From contig CAVTZG010000010.1 of the NCBI GenBank assembly GCA_963739135.1, forward strand, positions 248,001-312,000: DNA of 64,000 nucleotides. The letters run 5' to 3'. Positions 23,550-32,655 of this stretch are shown here, one piece after another. Source of the stretch: Palsa-504 sp963739135. GTDB lineage: Bacteria > Actinomycetota > Actinomycetes > Streptosporangiales > Streptosporangiaceae. Position numbers and translations under genes: made by a program. Position 1 is the stretch's first letter. Every line of letters starts with the position of its first letter. Under the pieces are notes generated by a model. It was not told the origin of the DNA and did no database searches. It saw only the letters and a list, made by a program, of their open reading frames with translations.

Positions 23550-25916
23550 TTATGTCGAGAATCCGAGCAGGGCATCAAGGAGCGCGACGGCGCCCCGTTT
23601 GGACAGCGGGTGATTAGCGTTCCCGCATTTCGGTGACTGGACGCAGGACGGGCAGCCCGCCTCGCATTCGCAGCCCGATATGGCCTGCCGGGTGGCACTC
23701 AGCCAGTCCGGCGCGGCCTGGAAGCCGCGCTCGGCGAACCCGGCCCCTCCGTCGCAGCCGTCATAGACGAAGACGGTGAGCCGTCCGGTGGCCGGATGCA
23801 GGTCAGCGGAGACTCCGCCGATGTCCCAGCGGTCGCAGGTGGCGAACAACGGCAGCAGGCCGATGGCGGCATGCTCGGCGGCGTGGGCCGCGCCGCCGAG
23901 ATCGGTTCCCGCTGCGGCCAGCCGGTCGCGTTCGCTGGCCGAGAGCGTCCACCAGACCGCCCGGGTCAGCAGGTGCCGTGGCGGCAGGTCCAGCGGCGTA
24001 TCGCCGAGCGGGGCGCCGGTGTCGGCCCGACGCCTGGTGTAGCCCGCCACCTGGCGGGTCACCTGGACGTCGCCGAAGACCACCTCACCCCCGGCCCGCG
24101 TCGTGCGGCGCAGCTCGCCCCGGACCTCGATATCGGTTACGTCCCTGGCCGTGGTGATGTAGCCGAGCTCGCACGGCTCCACCAGCGCCACCCGGTCGGC
24201 CAGATCCAGGCAGCCGACCAGGTAGCTGTCGCCCTGGTGCACGTAGACCGCCCCCTCGTGCACCAGCAGCTGGGCGGACGGCTCATCCACCGTGCCCACC
24301 AGTCGGCCGGTGGCCTCCTCCACCACCCGGACCGGTGCGGCGCCTGCCCCGCGCAGGCCGGCCGGAGCAGGACTGCGGCGCATGCTGTACCAGCCTGCCT
24401 TGCGCCGGCGGAGCCGGCCGGACCGGACCAGCTCGTCCACCACCGGCCTGGCCTCCGGGCCGAAGGTGTCCAGGTCCTGTTCGGTAAGGGCCAGCTCGGC
24501 CGCGGCCGCGCACAGATGCGGCGCCAGCACGTACGGATTGCCCGGATCGAGCACGGTGGCTTCCACCGGATGCCGCAGCAGGATCTCGGGGTGGCGGATT
24601 AGGTAGGTATCCAGCGGGTCGTCGCGGGCGATGAGGACCGCGGCGGCGCTCTGGCCGCCGCGCCCGGCCCGGCCCGCCTGCTGCCACAGCGAAGCCCAGG
24701 TGCCCGGCCAGCCCGCGATAAGCACCGCGTCCAGCCCGGTGATGTTGACGCCCAACTCCAGCGCGGTAGTGGTGGCCAGCCCGATCAGGCGGCCGTCGCT
24801 GAGCGCGGCCTCCAGGCTGCGCCGGTCCTCCGGCAGGTAGCCCGACCGGTAGGCGGCCACCTTCGACCCGGGGGACCCCGGAGCTCCGAACGGCCCGGGG
24901 GACTCGGGCGCTCCGAGCGACCGGCGCGCCGCCAGCGCGACCGCCTCGGCGCCGCGGCGCGACCTGATGAAGGCCAGGGTCGGCACGTTCTCGCCCACCA
25001 GCCGGGCCAGCAGGTCCGCGGCCTGCGCCGTGGCCGTGCGGCGCAGCCTGGCTCCGGCCTCACCGCGGGCGTCGGTCAGCGGCGGCTCCCACAGCGCGAA
25101 GGCCAGCGGTCCCCGCGGCGAGCCGTCCTCGGTCACCTCCGCGGCCTCCAGCCCGGTCAGCAGGCGGGCACAGGTGCCCGGGGTGCCGACCGTGGCCGAG
25201 GCAAGCATGAACACCGGTCGCGGCGGACCGCCTGGCGGGGCGTGGTGCGCCGCCACCCGCCGCAGCCGCCGCAGCACCTGTCCCACGTGCGAGCCGAACA
25301 CCCCCCGGTACCCGTGGCACTCGTCGATGATCACATAGCGCAGCCTGCTGAGGAACCCAGACCAGCGGACGTGCCTGGGCAGCAGCGACTGGTGCAGCAT
25401 GTCCGGAGTGGTCAGCAGGTACCTGGCGTGGCTGCGCGCCCAGTCCCGTTCGGCCCGGGTGGAATCACCGTCGAAGACGGCCGCCTGCACCCCGGGCAGG
25501 CCCAGCGACTGGATGGCGGCGAGCTGGTCGGCGGCCAGCGCCTTGGTGGGCGTGACGTACAGCACGGTCTCGCCGGCCAGCACCGACGTGAGGGCCGGCA
25601 TCAGGTAGCCGAGCGACTTGCCCGACGCCGCCCCGGTGGAGATGATCACGTTCCGGTCCGCCCGGGCGTGCTCCGCGGCCGCGGCCTGGTGCGACCAGGG
25701 CGCGCGGATGCCGCGGCCGGCGAAGGCGCCGACGATCTCGGCGGGGAGCCACCGCGGCCACGGCGCCTCGCGTCCGGCCCGGGCCGGGATGTGCTCGACA
25801 TGGACGGGACGGCCCGCCCGGGTGTCGCCCAGCAGGATGCCCAGCGCGCGGTTGCCCACCGGTTCGGCGGTAAATGTCGCAAGCTCGGGGGGCGGCACCG
25901 GCGTGATGGTCGACAC
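23550..25916 (-). CDS. MrfA/YprA-type DEAD/DEAH-box helicase with C-terminal zinc domain
   Basis: 788-aa superfamily 2 helicase. Q-motif/Walker A ISTGAASGKSLGY (about 95-107), DECH box in VIIDECHGYRGVFGSHV, motif III SATVG, and motif VI QQAGRAGRGGQ. The C-terminal DUF1998/MZB region ends CECEAGCPSCVQSPKCGN, the four-Cys zinc site typical of MrfA-like 3'-5' DNA repair helicases. Bacillus MrfA acts in mitomycin crosslink repair; mycobacterial and Streptomyces orthologues sit next to cspA or bldG. It is divergent from bldG (164-bp shared upstream region). Confidence 0.93.
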   Translation of the reverse strand: MSTITPVPPPELATFTAEPVGNRALGILLGDTRAGRPVHVEHIPARAGREAPWPRWLPAEIVGAFAGRGIRAPWSHQAAAAEHARADRNVIISTGAASGKSLGYLMPALTSVLAGETVLYVTPTKALAADQLAAIQSLGLPGVQAAVFDGDSTRAERDWARSHARYLLTTPDMLHQSLLPRHVRWSGFLSRLRYVIIDECHGYRGVFGSHVGQVLRRLRRVAAHHAPPGGPPRPVFMLASATVGTPGTCARLLTGLEAAEVTEDGSPRGPLAFALWEPPLTDARGEAGARLRRTATAQAADLLARLVGENVPTLAFIRSRRGAEAVALAARRSLGAPESPGPFGAPGSPGSKVAAYRSGYLPEDRRSLEAALSDGRLIGLATTTALELGVNITGLDAVLIAGWPGTWASLWQQAGRAGRGGQSAAAVLIARDDPLDTYLIRHPEILLRHPVEATVLDPGNPYVLAPHLCAAAAELALTEQDLDTFGPEARPVVDELVRSGRLRRRKAGWYSMRRSPAPAGLRGAGAAPVRVVEEATGRLVGTVDEPSAQLLVHEGAVYVHQGDSYLVGCLDLADRVALVEPCELGYITTARDVTDIEVRGELRRTTRAGGEVVFGDVQVTRQVAGYTRRRADTGAPLGDTPLDLPPRHLLTRAVWWTLSASERDRLAAAGTDLGGAAHAAEHAAIGLLPLFATCDRWDIGGVSADLHPATGRLTVFVYDGCDGGAGFAERGFQAAPDWLSATRQAISGCECEAGCPSCVQSPKCGNANHPLSKRGAVALLDALLGFST

Positions 25917-26080
25917 AGCTTTTCAGTGTCTCACTCGTTGGGGGATGCCCGGAGGCATGATTTCGTATAGACATGACACCGGAGCGTGGTTGAATGCCGC
26001 ACAGGATCACGCCCCGGGTACAGGCTACGACGCCCGGCGGCGGGACTTTGAGATGACGCCGTGATGGCGCAGGAGGATTT

Positions 26081-26431
26081 GTGGATCTGAAGCTGGGTCA
26101 CTACAACAAGGACGGCATCGAGGTCGTCGATGTCGAGGGCGAGATCGATGTGTACACGGCGCCGCGGCTCCGTGAGCTGCTCATCGATCTGGTCAACAAG
26201 AACAACTACCAGCTCGTGGTCAACATGGAGAAGGTCGAGTTCCTGGACTCCACCGGTCTCGGGGTACTGGTAGGCGGGCTGAAGCGGGTCCGCGCCCACG
26301 ACGGCTCGCTGGACCTGGTCTGCACGCAGGAGCGGATACTCAAGATCTTCCGGATCACCGGGCTGACGAAGGTGTTCGGCATCCACGAGACCGTGGACCA
26401 GGCCATCGCGGCCAAGAAGTCCGAGAAGTAG
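26081..26431 (+). CDS. bldG: Anti-sigma factor antagonist BldG
   Basis: 116-aa STAS-domain protein. The phosphorylatable Ser is S57 in FLDSTGLGVLVGGLKR, the same number as in Streptomyces BldG. The stretches GEIDVYTAPRLRE and ERILKIFRITGLTKVF are almost word-for-word BldG. Unphosphorylated BldG sequesters anti-sigma kinases, controlling development and stress sigma factors. The GTG start at 26081 has AGGAGG four bases upstream. It is followed 21 bp later by an anti-sigma kinase gene, as in Streptomyces coelicolor (SCO3549-SCO3548). Confidence 0.95.
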   Translation: MDLKLGHYNKDGIEVVDVEGEIDVYTAPRLRELLIDLVNKNNYQLVVNMEKVEFLDSTGLGVLVGGLKRVRAHDGSLDLVCTQERILKIFRITGLTKVFGIHETVDQAIAAKKSEK

Positions 26432-26452
26432 CGCCGGCTGGGCCTATCCGAG

Positions 26453-26902
26453 ATGGCCACCGTAGAAGTAACGTTCACGCCGTTGCCCGCGCACGTTCGT
26501 ACCGCGCGGCTGGTCGCCACCGCGGTGGCGCGGCGCAGCGGGGTGGACGAGGCCCTGCTTGATGAGGTGCGCCTCGCGGTGGGCGAGGCCTGCTCGCGCG
26601 CGGTCGAAGCGCACCGGCGGCACTGCCCGGCCGAACCGGTCAGGATCGAGATGACCGACGCCGATGAGCGGTTCGTGGTGACCGTCAGCGATCACGCGCC
26701 GACGCCCCCGGCCAGCCCGCTGGCGCCGGCCGTTTTCGGCCTGGGCGAGCCGGCCCGCGACCACGACGGCGGGGCGGCCATCCCGGCCGGGTTCGGGCTG
26801 GCCGTGATCTCTGGTCTGGCCGATGACGTGCGGGTCTCCTCCACGAGCTCGGGTGTGAGCGTCCGGATGAGCTGGCCGTCAGCGGCCGCCGCCCCGGCTT
26901 GA
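26453..26902 (+). CDS. Anti-sigma factor, HATPase-fold serine kinase (BldG partner)
   Basis: 149-aa RsbW/SpoIIAB-type GHKL kinase. The N-box region is LDEVRLAVGEACSRAV and the G-box region GFGLAVISGLADDV. It pairs with bldG directly upstream and is orthologous by position to the Streptomyces BldG partner anti-sigma protein. The presumed cycle: it phosphorylates BldG and binds a sigma factor; unphosphorylated BldG frees the sigma factor. No strong ribosome site is seen before ATG 26453, so translation may depend on bldG. No sigma gene is visible nearby. Confidence 0.85.
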   Translation: MATVEVTFTPLPAHVRTARLVATAVARRSGVDEALLDEVRLAVGEACSRAVEAHRRHCPAEPVRIEMTDADERFVVTVSDHAPTPPASPLAPAVFGLGEPARDHDGGAAIPAGFGLAVISGLADDVRVSSTSSGVSVRMSWPSAAAAPA

Positions 26903-27196
26903 ACCCCTTAGGCTCCCGGTCGCGGGCACCCGTCCGAGTTCCCGGTACCCCAGGCGGTCACCACGGCCGCCCCGGCTTGCCCGGCCCGATCCCGGCTCGC
27001 GGGCTCGCCTCAGCTCGGCGGCGCGTCGTGCCGTTGCCGTTCGTGTTTCGGTCTTTTATCGTCCAAATAACGATGAGGTAACGTAATCGTTAGGAATGGC
27101 CCGGTGTTTATGGTTCGACCCGTGCGTGCGTAGACTCCCGGCCACTCGTTTGTTCCCGACCGGCACCTCTTCCGTTCGGAGTTCCAGGAGGTCCTA

Positions 27197-29614
27197 TTGT
27201 CCAGGCTCGTCCCCGCGCTGGCGGCAAACCCCGTCAGCGTGAGCGGCTCCAACCTGACCTGGGTCGTCATTGTCGCGGTCGTCGGGCTGCTCGCGCTCGG
27301 CGTGGCCGGCACGCTGGTCCGGGAGGTGCTCGCGGCCGACCAGGGCACCCAGCGGATGCAGGACATCGCGCGCGCCATTCAGGAAGGCGCGGCTGCCTAT
27401 CTGCGGCGTCAATTCCAGACCCTCAGCATCTTCGTGGTCATCATCTTCTTCGTCCTGCTCCTGCTGCCCGCCGACGACACCAGCGTGCGCTGGGGCCGCA
27501 GCATCTTCTTCCTGGTCGGCGCCGGTTTCTCGGCGCTGACCGGGTTCACCGGCATGTCGCTGTGCGTCCGCGGCAACGTCCGGGTGGCGGCCGCGGCGCG
27601 CGAGGGCGGTGAGCGGTCCGCGATGCGGATCGCGTTCCGGACCGGCGGCGTGGCCGGCATGTTCACCGTCGGCCTGGGCCTGTTCGGCGCCGCCGTGGTG
27701 GTGCTGCTCTACCGGGCGAACGCGCCGGACGTGCTGGAGGGCTTCGGCTTCGGCGCGGCGCTGCTGGCGCTGTTCATGCGGGTCGGCGGCGGCATCTACA
27801 CCAAAGCCGCCGACGTCGGCGCGGACCTGGTGGGCAAGGTCGAGCAGGGCATCCCCGAGGACGACCCGCGGAACGCCGCGACGATCGCGGACAACGTCGG
27901 TGACAACGTGGGCGACTGCGCCGGCATGGCGGCGGACCTGTTCGAGTCCTACGCGGTCATGCTGGTCGCCTCGCTGATCCTGGGTAAGACCGCGTTCGGC
28001 GACAAGGGGCTGGTCTTCCCGCTGATCGTGCCGATGATCGGGGTAATCACCGCAGTGATCGGCATCTTCGTGGTCTTGCCGCGCAAGGGTGACCGCAGCG
28101 GCATGACCGCCATCAACCGCGGCTTCTTCGTCTCCGCGGTGATCTCGGCCATCGGGGTGACGATCGCCTGCTTCACCTTCCTGCCGGCTAAGTTCAGTGA
28201 CCTGGCGGGCATCACCGACCCGGCCATCGCGGCTTACCACGGCAACCCCCGCTGGATTGCGTTCGGGGCGGTGCTGATCGGCATCGTGCTGGCCAGCGCC
28301 ATCCAGCTGCTGACCGGGTATTTCACCGAGACGAACCGGCGGCCTGTGAAGGACATCGCGCAGAGTTCGGAGACCGGCGCGGCCACGGTCATCTTGTCGG
28401 GCATCGCATACGGCATGGAGTCCGCCGTGTACGCCGCGCTGCTGATCGCCGCCGCGATCTTCGGCGCGTACCTGCTCGCCACGGGGAACGCCACCATCTC
28501 CCTGTTCGCGGTGGCGCTGGCCGGCACCGGCCTGCTCACCACGGTCGGCGTGATCGTGTCGATGGACTCGTTCGGCCCGGTGACCGACAACGCGCAGGGC
28601 ATCGCGGAGATGTCCGGCGACGTCGACGGCGAGGGCGCGCAGGCGCTGACCCACCTGGACGCGATCGGCAACACCACCAAGGCGATCACCAAGGGCATCG
28701 CGATCGCGACCGCGGTGCTCGCCGCGACCGCGCTGTTCGGCGCCTTCCGCACTACCGTCACGCAGGCGCTCGGCAGCGCCGGCGGCACGTTCAGCCTGTC
28801 GGTCGACCGGCCGAGGGTCCTGGTCGGCGTGATCATCGGGGCCTCCGTCGTGTTCATGTTCGCCAGCCTGCTGATCAGCGCCGTGGGCCGGGCGGCGCAG
28901 CGCGTCGTCCTGGAGGTGCGGAACCAGTTCCGCACCCACCCGGGCATCATGGATTACACCGAGAAGCCCGACTACAGCCGCGTGGTCAACATCGTCACCA
29001 AGGACTCGCTGCGCGAACTGGTGACCCCGGCCCTGCTCGCCGTGCTGATCCCGATCGCCGTCGGCTTCGCGTTCGGGTACGCCACGCTCGGCGCCTACCT
29101 GGCCGGCGCGATCGCGGCCGGGGTGCTGATGGCGGTGTTCCTGGCCAACTCCGGCGGCGCCTGGGACAACGCCAAGAAGGTCGTCGAGGAGGGGCAGTAC
29201 GGCGGCAAGGGCTCCGAAGCGCACGCCGCGACGATCGTCGGCGACACGGTCGGCGACCCGTTCAAGGACACCGCAGGCCCCGCGATCAACCCGCTGCTCA
29301 AGGTGATGAACCTGGTGGCGCTGCTGGTCGCGACCAGCGTGGTGAAGTACAGCAGTGACGTCGGACTGCGCACCGGGGTGGCGGTCGGCGCGGTGATCAT
29401 CGTGGTCGCGGCGATCGTGATCTCCAAGCGGCGCGCCCATCACATGGGCGAGGTGACGCCGTCGAGCGCCGAAGTGACCGGCGCGATCTCGCCCGCGGTG
29501 GAAGGCGCCACCGCGCCCGCGGTGGAAGGCGCCAGCGCGGTGCCCGACGTCACCAAGGCGACCGCCACGGACGACGCCGAGGACCGCGCGGCCGCCGCCA
29601 AGCGGCCGGACTAG
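27197..29614 (+). CDS. hppA: Membrane-bound H+-translocating pyrophosphatase, K+-independent
   Basis: 805-aa integral membrane PPase with 16 predicted helices that uses PPi hydrolysis to pump protons. The catalytic loop is DVGADLVGKVEQGIPEDDPRN, then NVGDNVGDCAGMAADLFESY. The potassium-site motif reads GNTTKAITKG; Lys at this position marks the K+-independent, proton-pumping class. The C-terminal acidic motif GDTVGDPFKDTAGP is intact. TTG 27197 has a perfect AGGAGG five bases upstream. In Streptomyces hppA also follows bldG and its partner. The last 45 residues are an Ala-rich tail with a duplicated PAVEGAxAP motif. Confidence 0.96.
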   Translation: MSRLVPALAANPVSVSGSNLTWVVIVAVVGLLALGVAGTLVREVLAADQGTQRMQDIARAIQEGAAAYLRRQFQTLSIFVVIIFFVLLLLPADDTSVRWGRSIFFLVGAGFSALTGFTGMSLCVRGNVRVAAAAREGGERSAMRIAFRTGGVAGMFTVGLGLFGAAVVVLLYRANAPDVLEGFGFGAALLALFMRVGGGIYTKAADVGADLVGKVEQGIPEDDPRNAATIADNVGDNVGDCAGMAADLFESYAVMLVASLILGKTAFGDKGLVFPLIVPMIGVITAVIGIFVVLPRKGDRSGMTAINRGFFVSAVISAIGVTIACFTFLPAKFSDLAGITDPAIAAYHGNPRWIAFGAVLIGIVLASAIQLLTGYFTETNRRPVKDIAQSSETGAATVILSGIAYGMESAVYAALLIAAAIFGAYLLATGNATISLFAVALAGTGLLTTVGVIVSMDSFGPVTDNAQGIAEMSGDVDGEGAQALTHLDAIGNTTKAITKGIAIATAVLAATALFGAFRTTVTQALGSAGGTFSLSVDRPRVLVGVIIGASVVFMFASLLISAVGRAAQRVVLEVRNQFRTHPGIMDYTEKPDYSRVVNIVTKDSLRELVTPALLAVLIPIAVGFAFGYATLGAYLAGAIAAGVLMAVFLANSGGAWDNAKKVVEEGQYGGKGSEAHAATIVGDTVGDPFKDTAGPAINPLLKVMNLVALLVATSVVKYSSDVGLRTGVAVGAVIIVVAAIVISKRRAHHMGEVTPSSAEVTGAISPAVEGATAPAVEGASAVPDVTKATATDDAEDRAAAAKRPD

Positions 29615-29670
29615 ACGTTTTTCCCACGAGCGATATCCCACCGGAGTGTATCGAGTGGTACGCTGGTAAG

Positions 29671-29916
29671 GTGAATGGGACATACCAGGTTACGATGGGC
29701 GACCGGGGACGGCTGGTCATTCCCGCCGAACTCCGGGCCCAGGCCGGGCTCACCGAAGGCACCCCGGTTGTGCTCATCGCCGCTCCGGGCGGACTGCTTC
29801 TCGTGAGCCGAGAGCAGCTGAAGTCACTCGTGCGAGAAGACCTCGCCGGCCTCGACCTCGTCCGGGAGTTGCTCGCCGACCGCCGGCGGCAGGCGGCCGC
29901 CGAAGACGCGGCGTGA
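29671..29916 (+). CDS. AbrB/SpoVT-type antitoxin (VapB-like)
   Basis: 81-aa swapped-hairpin AbrB DNA-binding domain at the N-terminus (YQVTMGDRGRLVIPAELRAQAGL, EGTPVVLIA) and a charged helical C-tail that should bind the toxin. The GTG start has little ribosome-site sequence, but TACGCT ends six bases upstream (29659-29664), a possible -10 for a leaderless mRNA. It overlaps the PIN-domain toxin start by four bases. Autoregulation by the toxin-antitoxin complex is expected from the family. Confidence 0.88.
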   Translation: MNGTYQVTMGDRGRLVIPAELRAQAGLTEGTPVVLIAAPGGLLLVSREQLKSLVREDLAGLDLVRELLADRRRQAAAEDAA

Positions 29917-30278
29917 ACGTCTTCGACGCGTCCGCCCTGCTCGCGTTCCTGCAGGGAGAAGACGGCTCTGCGGCCGTCGAGACGGGTCTTAGCGCCGGCG
30001 GTACATGCGGCACGGCAAACTGGTCCGAGGTCGCCCAGAAGGTCAGGGCGCACGGCCGCGATTGGGACCTGGCCAGGGCGCTGCTCGCCAGCTACGGCCT
30101 TCATCTCGAGCCGGTCAGCGTCGAGGACGCCGAGCAGGCCGCCGTCACCTGGACATCGGGAAGCAGCCTGTCGCTCGCCGACCGGCTATGCCTCGCGCTC
30201 GGACGCCGCCTCAACGCCATCGTGTACACAGCGGACACCGGCTGGGGAAGCGGGGAAACCATCCGGCAGATCCGCTGA
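29913..30278 (+). CDS. PIN-domain ribonuclease toxin (VapC-like)
   Basis: 121-aa PIN domain. The acidic active site is complete: D5 (NVFDASALLAF), E39 (NWSEVAQKV), D90 (SLADRLCLAL) and D108 (VYTADTGW). VapC toxins cleave tRNA or rRNA when the labile antitoxin is lost. ATG 29913 overlaps the antitoxin stop (ATGA). The pair sits between hppA and the IS4-disrupted region, so it may mark the edge of an accessory segment. Confidence 0.9.
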   Translation: MNVFDASALLAFLQGEDGSAAVETGLSAGGTCGTANWSEVAQKVRAHGRDWDLARALLASYGLHLEPVSVEDAEQAAVTWTSGSSLSLADRLCLALGRRLNAIVYTADTGWGSGETIRQIR

Positions 30279-30457
30279 CCGGAGTTGCATACCGTGGCGC
30301 CCTGGCCAGCAGAGCGCCGCCCGGCATCGGCTGGCGCTGACAGCCCTGAACCCGCCGGCCGCCTTCGCCATGCTCCGGTGATCTCATCTATCCTCGACGC
30401 GCTCCGGCCCGCCTTCTGGCGCAGGCAGCGGGTGTGGCCTGTCGGTCCTGGCTGCCG

Positions 30458-30622
30458 TTAGTAGGCGAGCCTCCGGGAAGGCATCAGCGCGCCGATGAGC
30501 CAGAAGAATGGCAAGAAGAAGCCAATGATAAACATGACCCAATGGCCCTTCCTGAGCGACATAACGCCAAGAGTGACCACAAGTATGAAGTAGATGATAC
30601 CGCAGGTGATGGCCCAGAACAT
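30458..30622 (-). CDS. Small two-helix membrane protein
   Basis: 54 aa: MFWAITCGIIYFILVVTL, a short charged turn (SLRKGHW), then a second hydrophobic helix ending LIGALMPSRR. The ATG at 30622 has AAAGGAGATCGA upstream, a strong ribosome site that selects this start over the upstream in-frame one. This is a typical small actinobacterial inner-membrane protein of unknown role. It stands alone between vapC and the IS4 element. Confidence 0.7.
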   Translation of the reverse strand: MFWAITCGIIYFILVVTLGVMSLRKGHWVMFIIGFFLPFFWLIGALMPSRRLAY

Positions 30623-30944
30623 TTCGATCTCCTTTGCGGGGTTTTTCACTGCCTTTCGACAATGCCCGGGCGTATACGCACCGGCTAGGGCCGAAGGTCC
30701 CGCCGGACGGCACGTCGTACGTGGTTATCCGCAAGCCAGGTCCCGGGCAGGCGACGCGATGGGTCAGGAACACCGGCGACCTCGGTTCGGATGTCGGCGA
30801 ATACCGCGCGCTAACTAAATGCTCGGGTCGAGTCGATCGCTATCCAGAGGATCCTTGCCCCGCCCGCCGACGTCCTTTCGGCTATGGCGAAGCCACGACC
30901 CATCGGAGTCGACGAGCACCAGCGTCGCGATATGGCTGCCGCCC
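30623..30944. other. Gene-poor region left of the IS4 element, possible gene remnant
   Basis: No intact gene. From 30827 a plus-strand frame reads VESIAIQRILAPPADVLSAM, which resembles the start of an SRPBCC (START-like) domain but loses similarity after that. Restoring the IS4 target site joins 30944 to 32666 in an open frame, so the IS may have hit an already decayed gene. Confidence 0.3.
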
Positions 30945-30971
30945 CACTGCCCTAAAGTTTTCGGGTTTATG
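30945..30971 (+). repeat. IS4 element left terminal inverted repeat
   Basis: Begins CACTGCCCTAAAGTTTTCGG. Pairs with the right repeat at 32629-32655 with four mismatches. Confidence 0.9.
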
Positions 30972-31061
30972 GGGTCTGGTGTCTGGTTTCCCGGGTCTGG
31001 TCACGGTCTGGCTGCATGTCGGTCGCGGCGGCGTGACGGGATGCGGTGGTCCCTGAAATAA

Positions 31062-31122
31062 AACAAAGCTCCTGGTAGGAACTGGGTTGTCGAGGCCCTT
31101 ACCGTCCACCTGGAGCTTTGTT
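31062..31122 (+). promoter_or_regulatory. 15-bp inverted repeat masking the IS4 transposase start
   Basis: AACAAAGCTCCTGGT at 31062-31076 pairs (14 of 15) with ACCTGGAGCTTTGTT at 31108-31122 around a 31-base loop. The right arm contains both the likely ribosome site GGAG (31112-31115) and the TTG start codons. Layout and loop length match the hairpin before the unrelated IS110 transposase at 7852-7908. Confidence 0.7.
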
Positions 31123-32647
31123 GCCTGCCAAGTTTGCCATGGTCATCGCGCCTGCGTCCACTCCGGCCGTGGCGCATCGGGATAACGATGGGGCCGCGGA
31201 GATCGCCGCCCGGGTCGCGTCCGGGCCTGGGTTCTGGACGGAGTGGCTGGCGGAGCTGGGCCGGCCGGGCCTGCTGGAAGAACTGCTCGCCGACGGCGTG
31301 ATCGCCCGCGCGCTGCGGGAGGCGCCGTCGGGCCATAAGTATGACCGGGTGCTGACCGCGAAGATGACCGTGGTCTGCGTCCTGGTCGCGTGCCTGTTTC
31401 CCGGCGCCGGCTATGACGCGGTGCTGGCGACGGCGTTCGGGCTGCCCGGCCTGCGGTCCGGGCCGGGCGCGGATATCCCGTCCGGCAGCGCGTTCTCCCA
31501 GGCCAGGAAGCTGCTCGGCGAGCAGGTAATGCAGCGCCTGTTCGAGCTCGACGCCGCCGTCGCGGACGCGGACCTCGGGATCGGCCTGCGGTGGAAGGGC
31601 CTGGAGGTCACCGCGATCGACGGCACCACGATGGAGCTGGCCCGCAACGGCGTGCTCGACGGCGAATTCGGCACCCCCGCGGACGGCGCCCGGCCGCTGC
31701 TGCGGGTCACCGCCCACGTCCGCACCGCGACCTTCCGCTGGATCGGCGCCGCGATCGGCGGCTACCACGACGGCGAGAACGCCCTGGCCGACCAGCTCGA
31801 AGGCAGCTTCCGGCCCGGAATGCTGAACCTCGCCGACCGCGGCTTCTTCTCCATGGACCGGTTCCTGCGGTTCTCCGGCACCGGCGCCCACCTGGCCTGG
31901 CGCGTCAAGGACCGCGCGAAGTCCGTCCCCCTCAAGACCCTCAAGACCCTGCCCGACGGCTCTGAGCTGGTCATGCTGCACGAATCGGACGGCATGCGCA
32001 CCCGGCGCAGGCACGACACCGGGAACCCGCGCGCGGAACGGCTCCCGGACACCACCGCCCGGCTCGTCACCTTCACCGTCACCGCCACGACCAGGAGCGG
32101 CAGGACGAAGACCACCCGGATGCGGGTGCTGACCACTCTCCTGGACTACAAGGCCTACCCGGCCCGGGAGATCGCCGTCCTGTATGCCGAGAGATGGCAA
32201 ATCGAAATCGCGTTCCTTCATCTGAAGCGGACCGTCCGCGGTCCCCGCCGCCCGCTGCGCGGCCAGTCCCCCGAACTCGCCCGCCAGGAAGCCTGGGCAC
32301 TCCTGCTCATCCACAACATCACCGCCACCACGGCCGCCCGGGCTGCCGGATCCGCCGGGCTCGACCCCGGGCTCATCCCGTTCACCGCCGTCCTCGGCCT
32401 CATCCGGTCCCACGTCGCCGCGGACACCTGCTGCCGGCACTGCGGGCACCGGCCCGCCAGCGCCGATGACACCCTGGCCAGCCTGAACGCCGCCATCCTC
32501 GCCATCCCCAGGCACCGGACCGGACGCCAGCGGACATCAGGCAGGACCACCGCCGAACGTCGCACCCGGCACACCGAAGAAGTCACCTACACCATCGACA
32601 TCACGAAGTCGAATCTCCCGCAATGGGACATAGCCCCGGAAACTTAA
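31121..32647 (+). CDS. IS4-family DDE transposase
   Basis: About 508 aa. N-terminal DUF4372-like region, then RNase H-fold catalytic core: first Asp in VTAIDGTTMELARN, second in NLADRGFFSMD, and Glu in YAERWQIEIAFLHLK, which gives the Y-x2-R-x3-E-x6-K (YREK) signature of IS4. Start candidates are TTG 31118, TTG 31121 and ATG 31139; the first two lie just after GGAG inside the hairpin arm. The stop lies inside the right inverted repeat. No truncation, so potentially active. Confidence 0.93.
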   Translation: MPAKFAMVIAPASTPAVAHRDNDGAAEIAARVASGPGFWTEWLAELGRPGLLEELLADGVIARALREAPSGHKYDRVLTAKMTVVCVLVACLFPGAGYDAVLATAFGLPGLRSGPGADIPSGSAFSQARKLLGEQVMQRLFELDAAVADADLGIGLRWKGLEVTAIDGTTMELARNGVLDGEFGTPADGARPLLRVTAHVRTATFRWIGAAIGGYHDGENALADQLEGSFRPGMLNLADRGFFSMDRFLRFSGTGAHLAWRVKDRAKSVPLKTLKTLPDGSELVMLHESDGMRTRRRHDTGNPRAERLPDTTARLVTFTVTATTRSGRTKTTRMRVLTTLLDYKAYPAREIAVLYAERWQIEIAFLHLKRTVRGPRRPLRGQSPELARQEAWALLLIHNITATTAARAAGSAGLDPGLIPFTAVLGLIRSHVAADTCCRHCGHRPASADDTLASLNAAILAIPRHRTGRQRTSGRTTAERRTRHTEEVTYTIDITKSNLPQWDIAPET

Positions 32648-32655
32648 GGGCAGTG
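32629..32655 (-). repeat. IS4 element right terminal inverted repeat
   Basis: Complement begins CACTGCCCTTAAGTTTCCGG. It contains the transposase stop codon and is followed directly by the right copy of the 10-bp target duplication. Confidence 0.9.

Larger units (their letters stand above)
30945..32655 (+). mobile_element. Complete IS4-family insertion sequence
   Basis: 1711-bp element bounded by imperfect 27-bp terminal inverted repeats (23 of 27 match) and flanked by a perfect 10-bp target duplication GCTGCCGCCC at 30935-30944 and 32656-32665. It carries one DDE transposase with a YREK signature. The intact duplication shows insertion by transposition without later rearrangement. IS4 subgroups typically duplicate 8-13 bp. 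Confidence 0.93.

Noticed and set aside
27194..29683. 829-codon minus-strand open frame opposite hppA
   Set aside because: His/Asp/Arg-rich with no domain; the third-position GC pattern belongs to the plus-strand pyrophosphatase.
30634..31061. Plus-strand open frames between the small membrane protein and IS4
   Set aside because: No ribosome site, no coherent composition, and the IS4 left end lies inside them.
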